DNA of 64,000 bases, taken from NCBI RefSeq assembly GCF_901482605.1, contig NZ_LR590481.1:248001-312000 (forward strand), read 5' to 3'. The notes below the pieces were generated by a model. The model had not been told where the DNA came from. It saw nothing but the letters and a program-made list of their open reading frames with translations, and did no database searches. Positions 8,302 to 16,956 of this stretch are shown here, piece by piece (the stretch's first letter is position 1; the number at the start of each line of letters is the position of its first letter). Made by a program: the position numbers and the translations under genes. Origin of the DNA: Hathewaya histolytica (lineage in GTDB: Bacteria; Bacillota; Clostridia; Clostridiales; Clostridiaceae).

Positions 8302-9987
8302 TTGAAATATAAGTTTAAGAATTTAAAAAGATTTATAGATATACTATTAAATTATAAGGCATTATTAATATTAGCTACTAGCTTAATGCTAATTTATTCA
8401 CTTATTTCAGCGATATCTCCAAGGATATTAATGGAACTTATTGACACATTATCTGCGACTAAAGATTTAAATCAAGTTAAAGTATTAATATATATTATAA
8501 TAATACTTTATATATTAGAAATCCTATCTACATTATTTTCAGATTATATTTTTTCATTAATAGGAAAAAAGGTTTCCACTAAAATTAAATTAGATATAAT
8601 AAATTGTTTATTTGAATTAGATGGCAAGTATATTTCAAGGCTAAATGTTGGAGATCATATTAATATATTAGATTCAGATACCAGGATTATAGAACAAATA
8701 GGTACACAATCAATGTTTAGTTTAATTAGGGATATAATATCTTCTATATTTATTATAGGGATACTTATTTCTTTACAAGTAGATATGGTTTTATTTATAT
8801 TGATTATTCAAATAGTTATAACTTTTATACAGGTGAAGTTTAGCAAAAAAATGGTGTTAAGGAGAAAACAATTAAGAAATTATGTGGGAGAAATAACTAA
8901 TTTAGAACAAGAAGTATTAGGGTCATTTATGAATATTATTCAGTTGAATGTAAAGAAATTTGTAGTTGAAAAAATAAATAATGTTCAAAATAAATATGTT
9001 AAGAATGTTCTAAGGTTTGAGTGGTTATGTGGGTTAAATTATGCAAGTATGAGTTTATTGGATCTAATTACACTAGCATATATTTTAATATTTGGGATTC
9101 AAAAAGTTTCTAGTGGAACATTAACTGTAGGAGGGTTAATTACTTTTTTGAATTATTCACAAAAGATATCAGTACCAATACAGAGTATCATTAGGTCTAA
9201 TTTACAAATACAACAAGCACGTGTGTCTCTAAATAAAATTTTTTCTATATTGGATAAACAGACAATAGAAGATAGTAATGAAAAATTAGAAACTAAAATT
9301 GAGGGAGAAATTTATTTAGATAATGTTTGTTTTGATTATGGAGAAGGCAAGAAAAGTATAAATTATGATAATATTAAATTACATCCTAAGTCTATAAATG
9401 TTATATTAGGAAGAAGTGGTGTTGGGAAAAGTACGATTGTTAATTTGCTATATAGATTATGGGAGGTTAATAGTGGAGAAATTTTAATTGATAATATAAA
9501 TATTAATAAATATAATTTAGATAATTTGAGACAACAAATAGGTATTGTAAACCAAAATACATTTTTGTTTAATGATACAATAGTAAATAATTTATTATTA
9601 GGAGATAAAAATAAGAGTATGATATTCGTTTACGATATTTGTAAAAAGGTTAAAATACATGATGATATTATTATGCTTAACGATGGATATAATACCATGT
9701 TAGGAGATAAAGGAATACGTTTATCTGGTGGACAATTGCAAAGATTAGCTATTGCAAGAGCATTAATTCATAAATCTAAAATTTTAATTATGGATGAACC
9801 TACATCATCATTAGATGAAGATTTGGAGAAAGAAATATGGTTTAATTTGCAGCCAATATTAAGAGAATCTACTACAGTTATTTTTACCCATAGAAAAGAA
9901 ATATTAAAGTATGCGGATTATATATATAATTTAAATAATTATTATTCAGATAATAAGGATGAATTGGTTATTAAGATTAATAAATAA
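8302..9987 (+). CDS. ABC exporter (fused transmembrane and ATP-binding domains), RiPP cluster
   Basis: A 561-residue ABC half-transporter that probably works as a homodimer. About six membrane helices occupy residues 1-300. The ATPase domain follows with Walker A GRSGVGKST, Q-loop IVNQNTFLF, signature LSGGQLQRLA, Walker B ILIMDEPTSSLD and H-loop FTHRK. There is no N-terminal C39 peptidase domain, so leader removal must be done by another protein, fitting the M42 paralogues upstream. The start is TTG at 8302 with AGGAGG five bases before it. It lies 47 bases after the third M42 gene and is probably in the same operon, exporting the finished peptide. Confidence 0.9.
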   Translation: MKYKFKNLKRFIDILLNYKALLILATSLMLIYSLISAISPRILMELIDTLSATKDLNQVKVLIYIIIILYILEILSTLFSDYIFSLIGKKVSTKIKLDIINCLFELDGKYISRLNVGDHINILDSDTRIIEQIGTQSMFSLIRDIISSIFIIGILISLQVDMVLFILIIQIVITFIQVKFSKKMVLRRKQLRNYVGEITNLEQEVLGSFMNIIQLNVKKFVVEKINNVQNKYVKNVLRFEWLCGLNYASMSLLDLITLAYILIFGIQKVSSGTLTVGGLITFLNYSQKISVPIQSIIRSNLQIQQARVSLNKIFSILDKQTIEDSNEKLETKIEGEIYLDNVCFDYGEGKKSINYDNIKLHPKSINVILGRSGVGKSTIVNLLYRLWEVNSGEILIDNININKYNLDNLRQQIGIVNQNTFLFNDTIVNNLLLGDKNKSMIFVYDICKKVKIHDDIIMLNDGYNTMLGDKGIRLSGGQLQRLAIARALIHKSKILIMDEPTSSLDEDLEKEIWFNLQPILRESTTVIFTHRKEILKYADYIYNLNNYYSDNKDELVIKINK

Positions 9988-10177
9988 AGCATGTTGGTTA
10001 AAGATTTAATTATGTTATATATTTATTGAAGAGGTTGTTGTAATTTTCAGAAGAAGTTTAATAGAAAATATATTTAAAATTTGAAACTTTATTATAAATA
10101 AACTTCAAGTTTTATTAGAACAAAAAGTCTTAATTTAAAGCATTGATATGACAAAATGCGGAAAGGGGTAATATAAA

Positions 10178-10855
10178 TTGATAAAAATAAAAGATCTTTG
10201 TAAAACTTATGATAATGGCGCCATAAAAGTAAAGGCATTAGAAAATGTTAATTTAGAAGTAAATAGAGGGGAATTTATTTCTATAATAGGCTCCAGTGGT
10301 TCAGGAAAAAGCACATTGCTACATCTTATAGGTGGACTAGATACATATAAAGAAGGTAGCATAACTGTAGATGAGATAGAAGTTGAGAATTTAAGTGATG
10401 AAGGACTCTCTAAATATCGTAGAGAAAAAGTAGGTTTTATATTTCAATTTTTTAATTTAATTCCTATATTAAATGTAGAAGATAATATAAGTCTTCCAGT
10501 TAGGGCAGCTAAAAAAAAAGTTGATTTAGAGTATATGAATGAATTAATAGAAATATTAGATCTTAAAGATAGAGTAAAACATCGTCCAACACAGTTATCA
10601 GGTGGACAACAACAGAGGGTTGCAATTGCAAGAGCACTTTTAAGTAAGCCCAGTATTATATTAGCAGATGAACCTACAGGAAACTTAGATAGTAAAAATT
10701 CCAAGGAAGTTATAGATTTACTAAATTATGCCTCCTCAAAATACAATCAAACAGTATTAATGGTTACACATGACAGAGAAATCGCAAGTAAAGCTAAAAG
10801 GATAATAGAAATGAAAGATGGATTAATCGTAAAAGATACAAAATTGATAGTATAA
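10178..10855 (+). CDS. ABC transporter ATP-binding protein (MacB/LolD/Bce type)
   Basis: A 225-residue ATPase of the MacB/FtsE/BceA family, with Walker A GSSGSGKST, signature LSGGQQQRVA, Walker B ILADEPTGNLD and the H-loop VTHD. The TTG start at 10178 has GAAAGGGG upstream. It is followed 12 bases later by its FtsX-type permease. Such pairs pump or sense cell-wall-active peptides, but no two-component sensor lies next to this one. A role in self-protection from the neighbouring peptide products is possible and unproven. Confidence 0.88.
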   Translation: MIKIKDLCKTYDNGAIKVKALENVNLEVNRGEFISIIGSSGSGKSTLLHLIGGLDTYKEGSITVDEIEVENLSDEGLSKYRREKVGFIFQFFNLIPILNVEDNISLPVRAAKKKVDLEYMNELIEILDLKDRVKHRPTQLSGGQQQRVAIARALLSKPSIILADEPTGNLDSKNSKEVIDLLNYASSKYNQTVLMVTHDREIASKAKRIIEMKDGLIVKDTKLIV

Positions 10856-10867
10856 GGGGAGGAAAAA

Positions 10868-13243
10868 GTGAAGAATTACATATTGGATTTAGTTACAAAT
10901 AATATTAGATACGAAAAGAAAAAATATTTTTTTCTTTTTTTAGGAATAGTTTTATCGGTAGTTCTATGTAGCTCAGTGCTACTATTAGTAAGGAATATTA
11001 ATAATTATCAACTTAGAGATAAGGTTAAGGCAACTGGAGATTATCAGTTGTCATTTATAAAAACTAATGAAAAAGTAATAGATTCCTTAAAAAAAGATCA
11101 TAAGATAGATAGAAATAGTTTATCCGTACTAATGTTAGAGCTGGATAATAAGGTATCAGAAATTAAAAATCTAAGAGTTGATTTAGTACATGGAAATAAA
11201 GAGGCTTATAAGAATTTACTTTCAAAAATGGAAATAAAAGAAGGTGATCTTCCACGAACATCTAAGGAAGTAATTATGGAACAATGGGTGGCTAGGAGAA
11301 ATAACCTAAAAATAGGAGATCAGATTTCCATAAATATAGATGATAAAAAATTAAGTTACAAATTAGTAGGATTATATCAAAATTTTGAGTCATCCCAGTA
11401 CAATGAGAAAATTAATATTTACACCATGTTGAATCAGGTAAATGATAGACCTTGGAAGAGAGACAAGGTATTAAATATATATTTTAAGCTAAAAGAAAAT
11501 GTTTCTATAAGAGATAATATGGAGAAATATAAAAGTCTAGATAAAGAAGGCTTTAAAATAAATGAGGCAGCAGTTAAGTTAGCTCAGGGTGAAAAAACTT
11601 GGGGAGAAAATGACAATATAGCTATTGTATTAATAGTACCCATAACGATTATCTCAATAATGATGATACTAAATATATTTAATATAGGAATACTTCAAAG
11701 GGTAAAGTTCTTCGGAATGTTAAAAATGATAGGATTATCACAATGGGATATTAAGAAAATTGTATTATTAGAAGCAATAATTCTAGGAATACTAGCATAT
11801 CCCGTTGGCATAGGAATATCTATTATACTGGTGAAATATATATTGCCATTATTAAAACTAAGTTATATAGTAGGGGACAGTATATATATTTATAAAGACA
11901 TACTACTAGTTACGGGAATTATATCTATCATAATAGTAATAATCGCTGCATATTTTCCAGCAAGGTTCGCATCGAAATTATCACCGATGGAAGCAGTTTT
12001 CAATCAGATAGAGGATTCCAAAGAAGAAATGGTGAAAAAGACCTTTAAGAATAATGTAATACTAGACATGGCCAATACTAATATTAAAAGAAATAAGAAA
12101 AGATATATAATAACACTACTCTCTATAATGGTAAGTGTAAGTTTATTAGTAGTTTATAGTAGTTATTATAGCATGGTTAAATATATAGTTGGCATGCAGA
12201 TAAAAGAAGAGTCATTAATAAGTACTAAGATTTTTAAAGGTGAAAATACAAAAGAAAGATCATTTAAAGCAATCCATGAAGAGATAGAAAATATGCCATA
12301 TATAAAAAATATATATAAGATATATAATTCACTAGAAGGAGAAGTAGACTTTAAAGATTCAATGAGTGGGAATGCAAGAATTCAAATTTATGATAGTAGG
12401 AGACTAGAAAGTATAAACAAAGAAAAATACTTTATAAACGGACATATTGACTATAATAATATGAAAAGCGGGGAAGAGGTATTACTAATACACAAGGACT
12501 ACAAAACAGCTAAAGATATTAAACCTGGCACTTTTGTTAAGTTTAAATTTAAGGATAAGTTATATGATGTGAAGGTATCTGGTATTTTAAATTCCCCTCC
12601 TTATGAAATTAAAAATCAATTTATGAACAAGTATTCTAAAGCAGATATGGTTTTAATTATTAGTGATGAATTTGCAAAGAAAATTTTAGGGAGTAATTTG
12701 AATGTTGAGGGATATGACATTGTTAGAGATGAAAAAAAGTTAGATCAGTATAAAAATAAAATTAATGAAATAATAAGTTTAAATCCTGATGTGAAGTGGG
12801 TAGAAATTGATGACAATAGAAACAGGATAGATGATTTTTTAGGTCAATTAAATCTATTGATGATAGTATTCATAGGATTTATATTATTTATAGCATTCTT
12901 AAATTTATTTAATACAATAAATACGAATATAATTACTAGAAAAAGAGAAATTGGAGTGCTAAAGGCAATAGGACTATCTTCTAAACAGGTAAACTCTATG
13001 ATATATTTAGAAGGAATTATTTGCTCACTTAAGGGTACTATATATGGAATGGTAATATCCTTAGTTTTTGTTTATTTTATAAAATTTGTTCAAATGAAAG
13101 GGTCAAAATGGAATATTCCAACTATGGTTTTAGTGTTTCCTTTTATATTTTCAATACTTATAGGATATCTTTCAGCTAAGATACCTATGAGAAATATAAA
13201 CTCAAATAGTGTTATAGGATTAATCAATGTGGAAGAGTGCTAA
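10868..13243 (+). CDS. FtsX-family ABC permease, long two-module form
   Basis: A 791-residue membrane protein made of two FtsX-like modules. Each has an N-terminal helix (near 20-40 and 413-433), a large extracellular part and a three-helix FtsX bundle (near 255-365 and 665-780). The sequence RVKFFGMLKMIGLSQWDIKK and its later counterpart KREIGVLKAIGLSSKQVN are the coupling segments that contact the ATPase. The GTG start follows AGGGGAGG. It ends just before a shared bidirectional terminator facing the bacteriocin operon. The architecture matches MacB/Bce-like peptide transporters. The substrate is unknown. Confidence 0.88.
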   Translation: MKNYILDLVTNNIRYEKKKYFFLFLGIVLSVVLCSSVLLLVRNINNYQLRDKVKATGDYQLSFIKTNEKVIDSLKKDHKIDRNSLSVLMLELDNKVSEIKNLRVDLVHGNKEAYKNLLSKMEIKEGDLPRTSKEVIMEQWVARRNNLKIGDQISINIDDKKLSYKLVGLYQNFESSQYNEKINIYTMLNQVNDRPWKRDKVLNIYFKLKENVSIRDNMEKYKSLDKEGFKINEAAVKLAQGEKTWGENDNIAIVLIVPITIISIMMILNIFNIGILQRVKFFGMLKMIGLSQWDIKKIVLLEAIILGILAYPVGIGISIILVKYILPLLKLSYIVGDSIYIYKDILLVTGIISIIIVIIAAYFPARFASKLSPMEAVFNQIEDSKEEMVKKTFKNNVILDMANTNIKRNKKRYIITLLSIMVSVSLLVVYSSYYSMVKYIVGMQIKEESLISTKIFKGENTKERSFKAIHEEIENMPYIKNIYKIYNSLEGEVDFKDSMSGNARIQIYDSRRLESINKEKYFINGHIDYNNMKSGEEVLLIHKDYKTAKDIKPGTFVKFKFKDKLYDVKVSGILNSPPYEIKNQFMNKYSKADMVLIISDEFAKKILGSNLNVEGYDIVRDEKKLDQYKNKINEIISLNPDVKWVEIDDNRNRIDDFLGQLNLLMIVFIGFILFIAFLNLFNTINTNIITRKREIGVLKAIGLSSKQVNSMIYLEGIICSLKGTIYGMVISLVFVYFIKFVQMKGSKWNIPTMVLVFPFIFSILIGYLSAKIPMRNINSNSVIGLINVEEC

Positions 13244-13248
13244 AGTTA

Positions 13249-13284
13249 AAAGGTTATATCAAAACTTGTTTTGATATAACCTTT
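13249..13284. terminator. Shared bidirectional terminator of two convergent ABC operons
   Basis: Perfect 16-bp stem (13249-13264 with 13269-13284) around a CTTG loop, AT-rich at both outer ends. It serves the FtsX permease gene on the plus strand and the bacteriocin-operon ATPase gene on the minus strand. Confidence 0.85.
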
Positions 13285-13289
13285 GTTAT

Positions 13290-13967
13290 TTATTTTAGTA
13301 TTTTTTCTATTTCACCATCTTTTATATGAATGATTTTTTGGCATTGACTAGCTATAGTAGAATCATGGGTTACTATTATAATAGTTTTCCCTTCTTTATT
13401 TATATTCTTAAAAATTTCCATAACTTCTTCGCTTGTTTTTGTATCTAAAGCACCTGTGGGCTCATCTGCTAAAATTACTTGAGGATTATTAACAAGAGCC
13501 CTAGCTATAGCAACTCTTTGATTCTGACCTCCAGATAATTGATTTGGATTTCTAGAAATCTTATCTTCTATACCAAGATTTTTAAGAAGTTTTATTATCC
13601 TTTCTTTCTTTTCCTTTTTACTTATCTTTGTATAGTCTAGAGGGATTTTTACATTTTCAAATACACTATAATCCTCAATAAGGGCAAAATATTGAACTAT
13701 AAAGCCAAAGAAGTTTCCTCTTAGGGAGGCTTGCTCATTTTTAGTTAGTTTACTAATTTCTTTTCCATCTAACAAGTAGCTTCCAGAATTAGGCTTATCT
13801 AAGCAACCTAGTATATTTAAAAGTGTTGACTTACCAGAGCCAGAGGCACCCATTATAGCTATCATATCCCCTTTTTCTATATTTAGATCTATATTTTTAA
13901 GAGCTTCAATCCTGGAGTCTCCAAATCCGTAAATTTTATTTATATCCTTTAATTCTATTAAACTCAT
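13290..13967 (-). CDS. ABC ATP-binding protein of a lactococcin-972-type bacteriocin operon
   Basis: A 225-residue MacB-type ATPase: Walker A GASGSGKST, signature LSGGQNQRVA, Walker B ILADEPTGALD, H-loop VTHDS. The Q-loop region FIVQYFALIEDYSVFENV resembles the ATPases associated with lactococcin 972-group bacteriocins. It is the last gene of a minus-strand operon (bacteriocin, two permeases, ATPase), 24 bases after the second permease. It probably energises export of, or immunity to, the bacteriocin. Confidence 0.87.
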   Translation of the reverse strand: MSLIELKDINKIYGFGDSRIEALKNIDLNIEKGDMIAIMGASGSGKSTLLNILGCLDKPNSGSYLLDGKEISKLTKNEQASLRGNFFGFIVQYFALIEDYSVFENVKIPLDYTKISKKEKKERIIKLLKNLGIEDKISRNPNQLSGGQNQRVAIARALVNNPQVILADEPTGALDTKTSEEVMEIFKNINKEGKTIIIVTHDSTIASQCQKIIHIKDGEIEKILK

Positions 13968-13991
13968 TTTAACATCCCCTAAATTTATTTA

Positions 13992-15050
13992 TTATCTTAA
14001 AATAGATGATACTTCTAATTTCATAGCTTTTTTAATAGGAATTATTGCAGTAATTGCTCCAACTATCAAACAAAACAGAAAGGCTATAAGAGTTGATAAA
14101 AAGTATATACGGCCATTAAAAAGTCCTAATATATTAAGCTTTACAGAAATAACATAGAGTATAAATCCTAGAATAAAAGATGTAGTTACTATAAGCTCAT
14201 ATTCTATTATTATTCTTCTTGAAATTGCCTTATCAGTACCACCATATGCCTTCCTTATGGCAAGTTCCCTTTGTTTACTTTCTATCCACTCTGTTGTTAG
14301 GCTTACAGTATTAAGGGCAAGACAGAGTACTATTAAGATTGTTAGCCCTAATATATTAGCTGTACCGCGAAGAATATCCATAAAGGGGGATTCTATTGAA
14401 TCATCTACAAAGCTGGTTATATTTGCACTTTGGTACTTACTTTTAAGGTGGGTTGTAAATTTGTTAACAGTTTTAATAGTATCTTTTCCAGCATCTATAT
14501 AATAAGAGCCTGTGCTAAAATTTAATTCATTTTCCTTAAAAATTGAATTTAAATTTAGGTATATAGAATCATCTAAATAGGTTTTTTTATCTTTATAACC
14601 CATAATCCCTATAACCAAATATTGACCAGTTTCTGTATTAAGATAATGTTTTCCGTGAATATCAGAACATTCCTTTAATACTTCCTTACCAATTACAGCT
14701 ACCTTTTTGTTATCTTGAAAATCTGTTCTATTAAAAAAGCGACCATTCTTCATGGGAACATTAGGCGTTTTATCACCGCTAAAGTAAATGCCTTTGTATA
14801 TAGGCTTTGATAGATCTTTATACATAAGTATATCTTTATTTAAACTTTGAAAGGCTTTAAAATCACTCTTATCTAGATTCGGTATATTTTGTACTAATAA
14901 TTTTAAGGATTTATCACTTAAAAAAAAGTTATTTTCTTTATTTACTTCGATTATGCTTTGGAAAAGGGAGGTGCATATGGAGAATATGAAGGATATAACA
15001 GTGAAAGTGATAACTATAAAAATTGATTTTTTAAAAAAGGATTTAATCAT
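13992..15050 (-). CDS. FtsX-like permease subunit, bacteriocin operon (second part)
   Basis: A 352-residue membrane protein with one N-terminal helix (about 10-30), an extracellular MacB-like domain and a C-terminal three-helix FtsX bundle containing ESKQRELAIRKAYGGTDKAI, the ATPase-contact segment. It starts 10 bases after the preceding permease gene. In most lactococcin-972-type loci one polypeptide of about 600-700 residues carries both modules; here they are two genes. The stop/start junction is clean and both halves have their own start, so this looks like a stable split and not a recent frameshift. Confidence 0.8.
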   Translation of the reverse strand: MIKSFFKKSIFIVITFTVISFIFSICTSLFQSIIEVNKENNFFLSDKSLKLLVQNIPNLDKSDFKAFQSLNKDILMYKDLSKPIYKGIYFSGDKTPNVPMKNGRFFNRTDFQDNKKVAVIGKEVLKECSDIHGKHYLNTETGQYLVIGIMGYKDKKTYLDDSIYLNLNSIFKENELNFSTGSYYIDAGKDTIKTVNKFTTHLKSKYQSANITSFVDDSIESPFMDILRGTANILGLTILIVLCLALNTVSLTTEWIESKQRELAIRKAYGGTDKAISRRIIIEYELIVTTSFILGFILYVISVKLNILGLFNGRIYFLSTLIAFLFCLIVGAITAIIPIKKAMKLEVSSILR

Positions 15051-15060
15051 AAGACTTCAC

Positions 15061-16305
15061 CTATTCCTTTCTTACGATTAATGTATTAATATCTAATCGT
15101 AAAATTTTAACAACTGGTATAATAGAAAGAATTAAAATTGCCAAGATTGAAAATAGGAATAAATATAGTGTAGTGCTTAAATCCTTAAAGTAAACTATGT
15201 TTAATAAAGTTGTAAAGCAGAAGGAGATTGCAATTATAATTCCAATTTGAAGAATGATTCTATATATAATATCAGATAATTTTGCTCCACATAAAAGATG
15301 AATTCCGAATTCAGAAGAATGTTTTTTTATGTAGCTTAATAAGGATGTTACTATACCTGTACTACAAAATATAAATATGAGCAAAAATATAGTATTTAAC
15401 ATTTTAATTTGCTCTTTTAGGTTAGTAATAAAAGTTCCATTAAATATATCCCTAAGCCCATCATAATTAAATTTATATAGGGTATACTTGCTAGCTTCTT
15501 TATTTATTGTATTAAAATATTCCATAGCTTTTTCCTTATTTTCCGCAAATATAACACCATTATTAATTGATACCATGGAATGAATAAAGTTAACTTTTTT
15601 ATCAAATATACTAGAATAAGGTACTAAAATTGAATTATTTAAATTTAACATGGTTAAGGAATGTATATTGTCTAAAAAGTAGTAATCCTTTTTTAGGAAT
15701 CCAAGTACTTTACCTTTTATAAATTTAGGAGAAAGTCCAGGTCTAACCGTTAATTCATCTCCAAGTTTGTAGATACCCTTATAATTTGAACCTAATATTA
15801 GAGGGATTTCATCCGTATAGTCAAAGTCTTCTTTTTTAAAGAATCTCCCATCTATAACCTCAATATTAAATAATTTAGTGAAATTGTAGTCTAAATACAG
15901 CGATTTCACTGCTGAATAATTTGGGTTATCTGTATCAGGAGGGACATCATCCAGAAATTTTGCACCTCCTTTAAAATTATCTATTTGTATATAACCAGTT
16001 TCAAAGTTTGTAAAGGTAAAATCTTTATTATATTTTAGATAATGAAATAGTTTAGTAACGTTTCCGGTGCTATCCTCTTCCTGATCCATTTTATCCCGTG
16101 CAGGGTTTGAGATAATTTCTCTTAATCTGAAAGGCTCTTTATCTTTAAAGAGGCTTAGAATTCTGTTTCCATCTTCCTTTAGCTTAATATTATATTTTAT
16201 ACTTTTGTCTAAAAATAAGAAGGCTGTAGTAACCTGAATAAGAATAATTATGCTTATAAATAAATTAGAACTTAAGCCGTGAAAAGCATATTTTAAGTTT
16301 TTCAT
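15061..16305 (-). CDS. FtsX-like permease subunit, bacteriocin operon (first part)
   Basis: A membrane protein of 414 residues with an N-terminal helix (about 10-30), a long extracellular domain and a C-terminal bundle of three or four helices from about residue 285. It contains the short coupling stretch SEFGIHLLCGAKLSDI. The ATG at 16305 is preferred over a GTG four codons upstream because GGAGGTG sits just before it. It follows the bacteriocin gene after a hairpin that could reduce read-through. The likely role is export of or immunity to the bacteriocin, together with the next permease and the ATPase. Confidence 0.78.
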   Translation of the reverse strand: MKNLKYAFHGLSSNLFISIIILIQVTTAFLFLDKSIKYNIKLKEDGNRILSLFKDKEPFRLREIISNPARDKMDQEEDSTGNVTKLFHYLKYNKDFTFTNFETGYIQIDNFKGGAKFLDDVPPDTDNPNYSAVKSLYLDYNFTKLFNIEVIDGRFFKKEDFDYTDEIPLILGSNYKGIYKLGDELTVRPGLSPKFIKGKVLGFLKKDYYFLDNIHSLTMLNLNNSILVPYSSIFDKKVNFIHSMVSINNGVIFAENKEKAMEYFNTINKEASKYTLYKFNYDGLRDIFNGTFITNLKEQIKMLNTIFLLIFIFCSTGIVTSLLSYIKKHSSEFGIHLLCGAKLSDIIYRIILQIGIIIAISFCFTTLLNIVYFKDLSTTLYLFLFSILAILILSIIPVVKILRLDINTLIVRKE

Positions 16306-16357
16306 AGACACCTCCACAAATTTGCTACATATAAGAATTATATTGCAATTTTACAAT

Positions 16358-16391
16358 AAATAGAGATGCTATAAAATAAGCATCTCTATTT
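16358..16391 (-). terminator. Attenuating hairpin between bacteriocin gene and its transporter genes
   Basis: Perfect 13-bp stem AAATAGAGATGCT / AGCATCTCTATTT (16358-16370, 16379-16391). Read on the minus strand only a short T stretch follows, so termination is probably partial, giving more bacteriocin mRNA than transporter mRNA. Confidence 0.65.
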
Positions 16392-16403
16392 ATATATTAA
16401 GTA

Positions 16404-16751
16404 TTAAGGTCTGGCTTTAGAGTTATAATAAGAGTAAATCCAACCTTTACCTGTAACATCTGTGGTTTTGGTATATCCAAATCCTTCTTTGTATCTAGAG
16501 TCGTTAGATCTAGCAAATTCAACTTTTGTGTAGTGATATACATATTTCCAACCAGTTTCTGCCCATCCTCCTCTTTTATCTGTTAGTATGTTTACCCATC
16601 TTGAATGTAGTTTGTGGTAATCGGCAGTTCCAGAACTTCCTCCTGATGGACCTCTCATACCAACTTGATTAGCTGCTGTAACTGTAATTGGAGTCAGTAA
16701 AAATAAACTTATTGCCCCAGCTAAAATTTTGTTTTTGAGATTTCTATTCAT
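16404..16751 (-). CDS. Lactococcin 972-family bacteriocin precursor
   Basis: A 115-residue secreted protein. Residues 1-27 are a classic Sec signal peptide (MNRNLKNK, a hydrophobic core, and an ITVTAA cleavage region), leaving a mature peptide of about 88 residues rich in Gly, Tyr, Trp, Lys and Ser. The pattern YHKLHSRWVN, GGWAETGWKY and the C-terminal WIYSYYNSKARP resembles lactococcin 972, an unmodified bacteriocin that blocks septum formation through lipid II. There is no Cys. A strong GAGGAGGA ribosome site precedes the ATG. Downstream permease and ATPase genes match the usual gene partners. The assignment rests on motif pattern and context, not on a search. Confidence 0.82.
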   Translation of the reverse strand: MNRNLKNKILAGAISLFLLTPITVTAANQVGMRGPSGGSSGTADYHKLHSRWVNILTDKRGGWAETGWKYVYHYTKVEFARSNDSRYKEGFGYTKTTDVTGKGWIYSYYNSKARP

Positions 16752-16869
16752 AGAAAATCCTCCTCGAATTTTATTTAACTATATTTTCATTTTATTCACG
16801 GAATATTCACTATATGATCGATAAAGAGCTAAATTTATAAAACTTAAAATAAACAATATATAATTATTC

Positions 16870-16898
16870 TTGACTTAAGAAAACTAATAATATATATT
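16870..16898 (+). promoter_or_regulatory. Candidate promoter of the cysteine desulfurase-thiI operon
   Basis: TTGACT (16870-16875), 17-base spacer, TATATT (16893-16898). It is placed 59 bases before the desulfurase start. The -10 region lies in a near-palindromic TAATATATATTATCATTA stretch that could be an Rrf2-type operator; this is inference. Confidence 0.5.
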
Positions 16899-16956
16899 AT
16901 CATTATAAAACATAGTAATTCTGTAGGAATTATACACAAAGGAAAGGATTGTAGTT

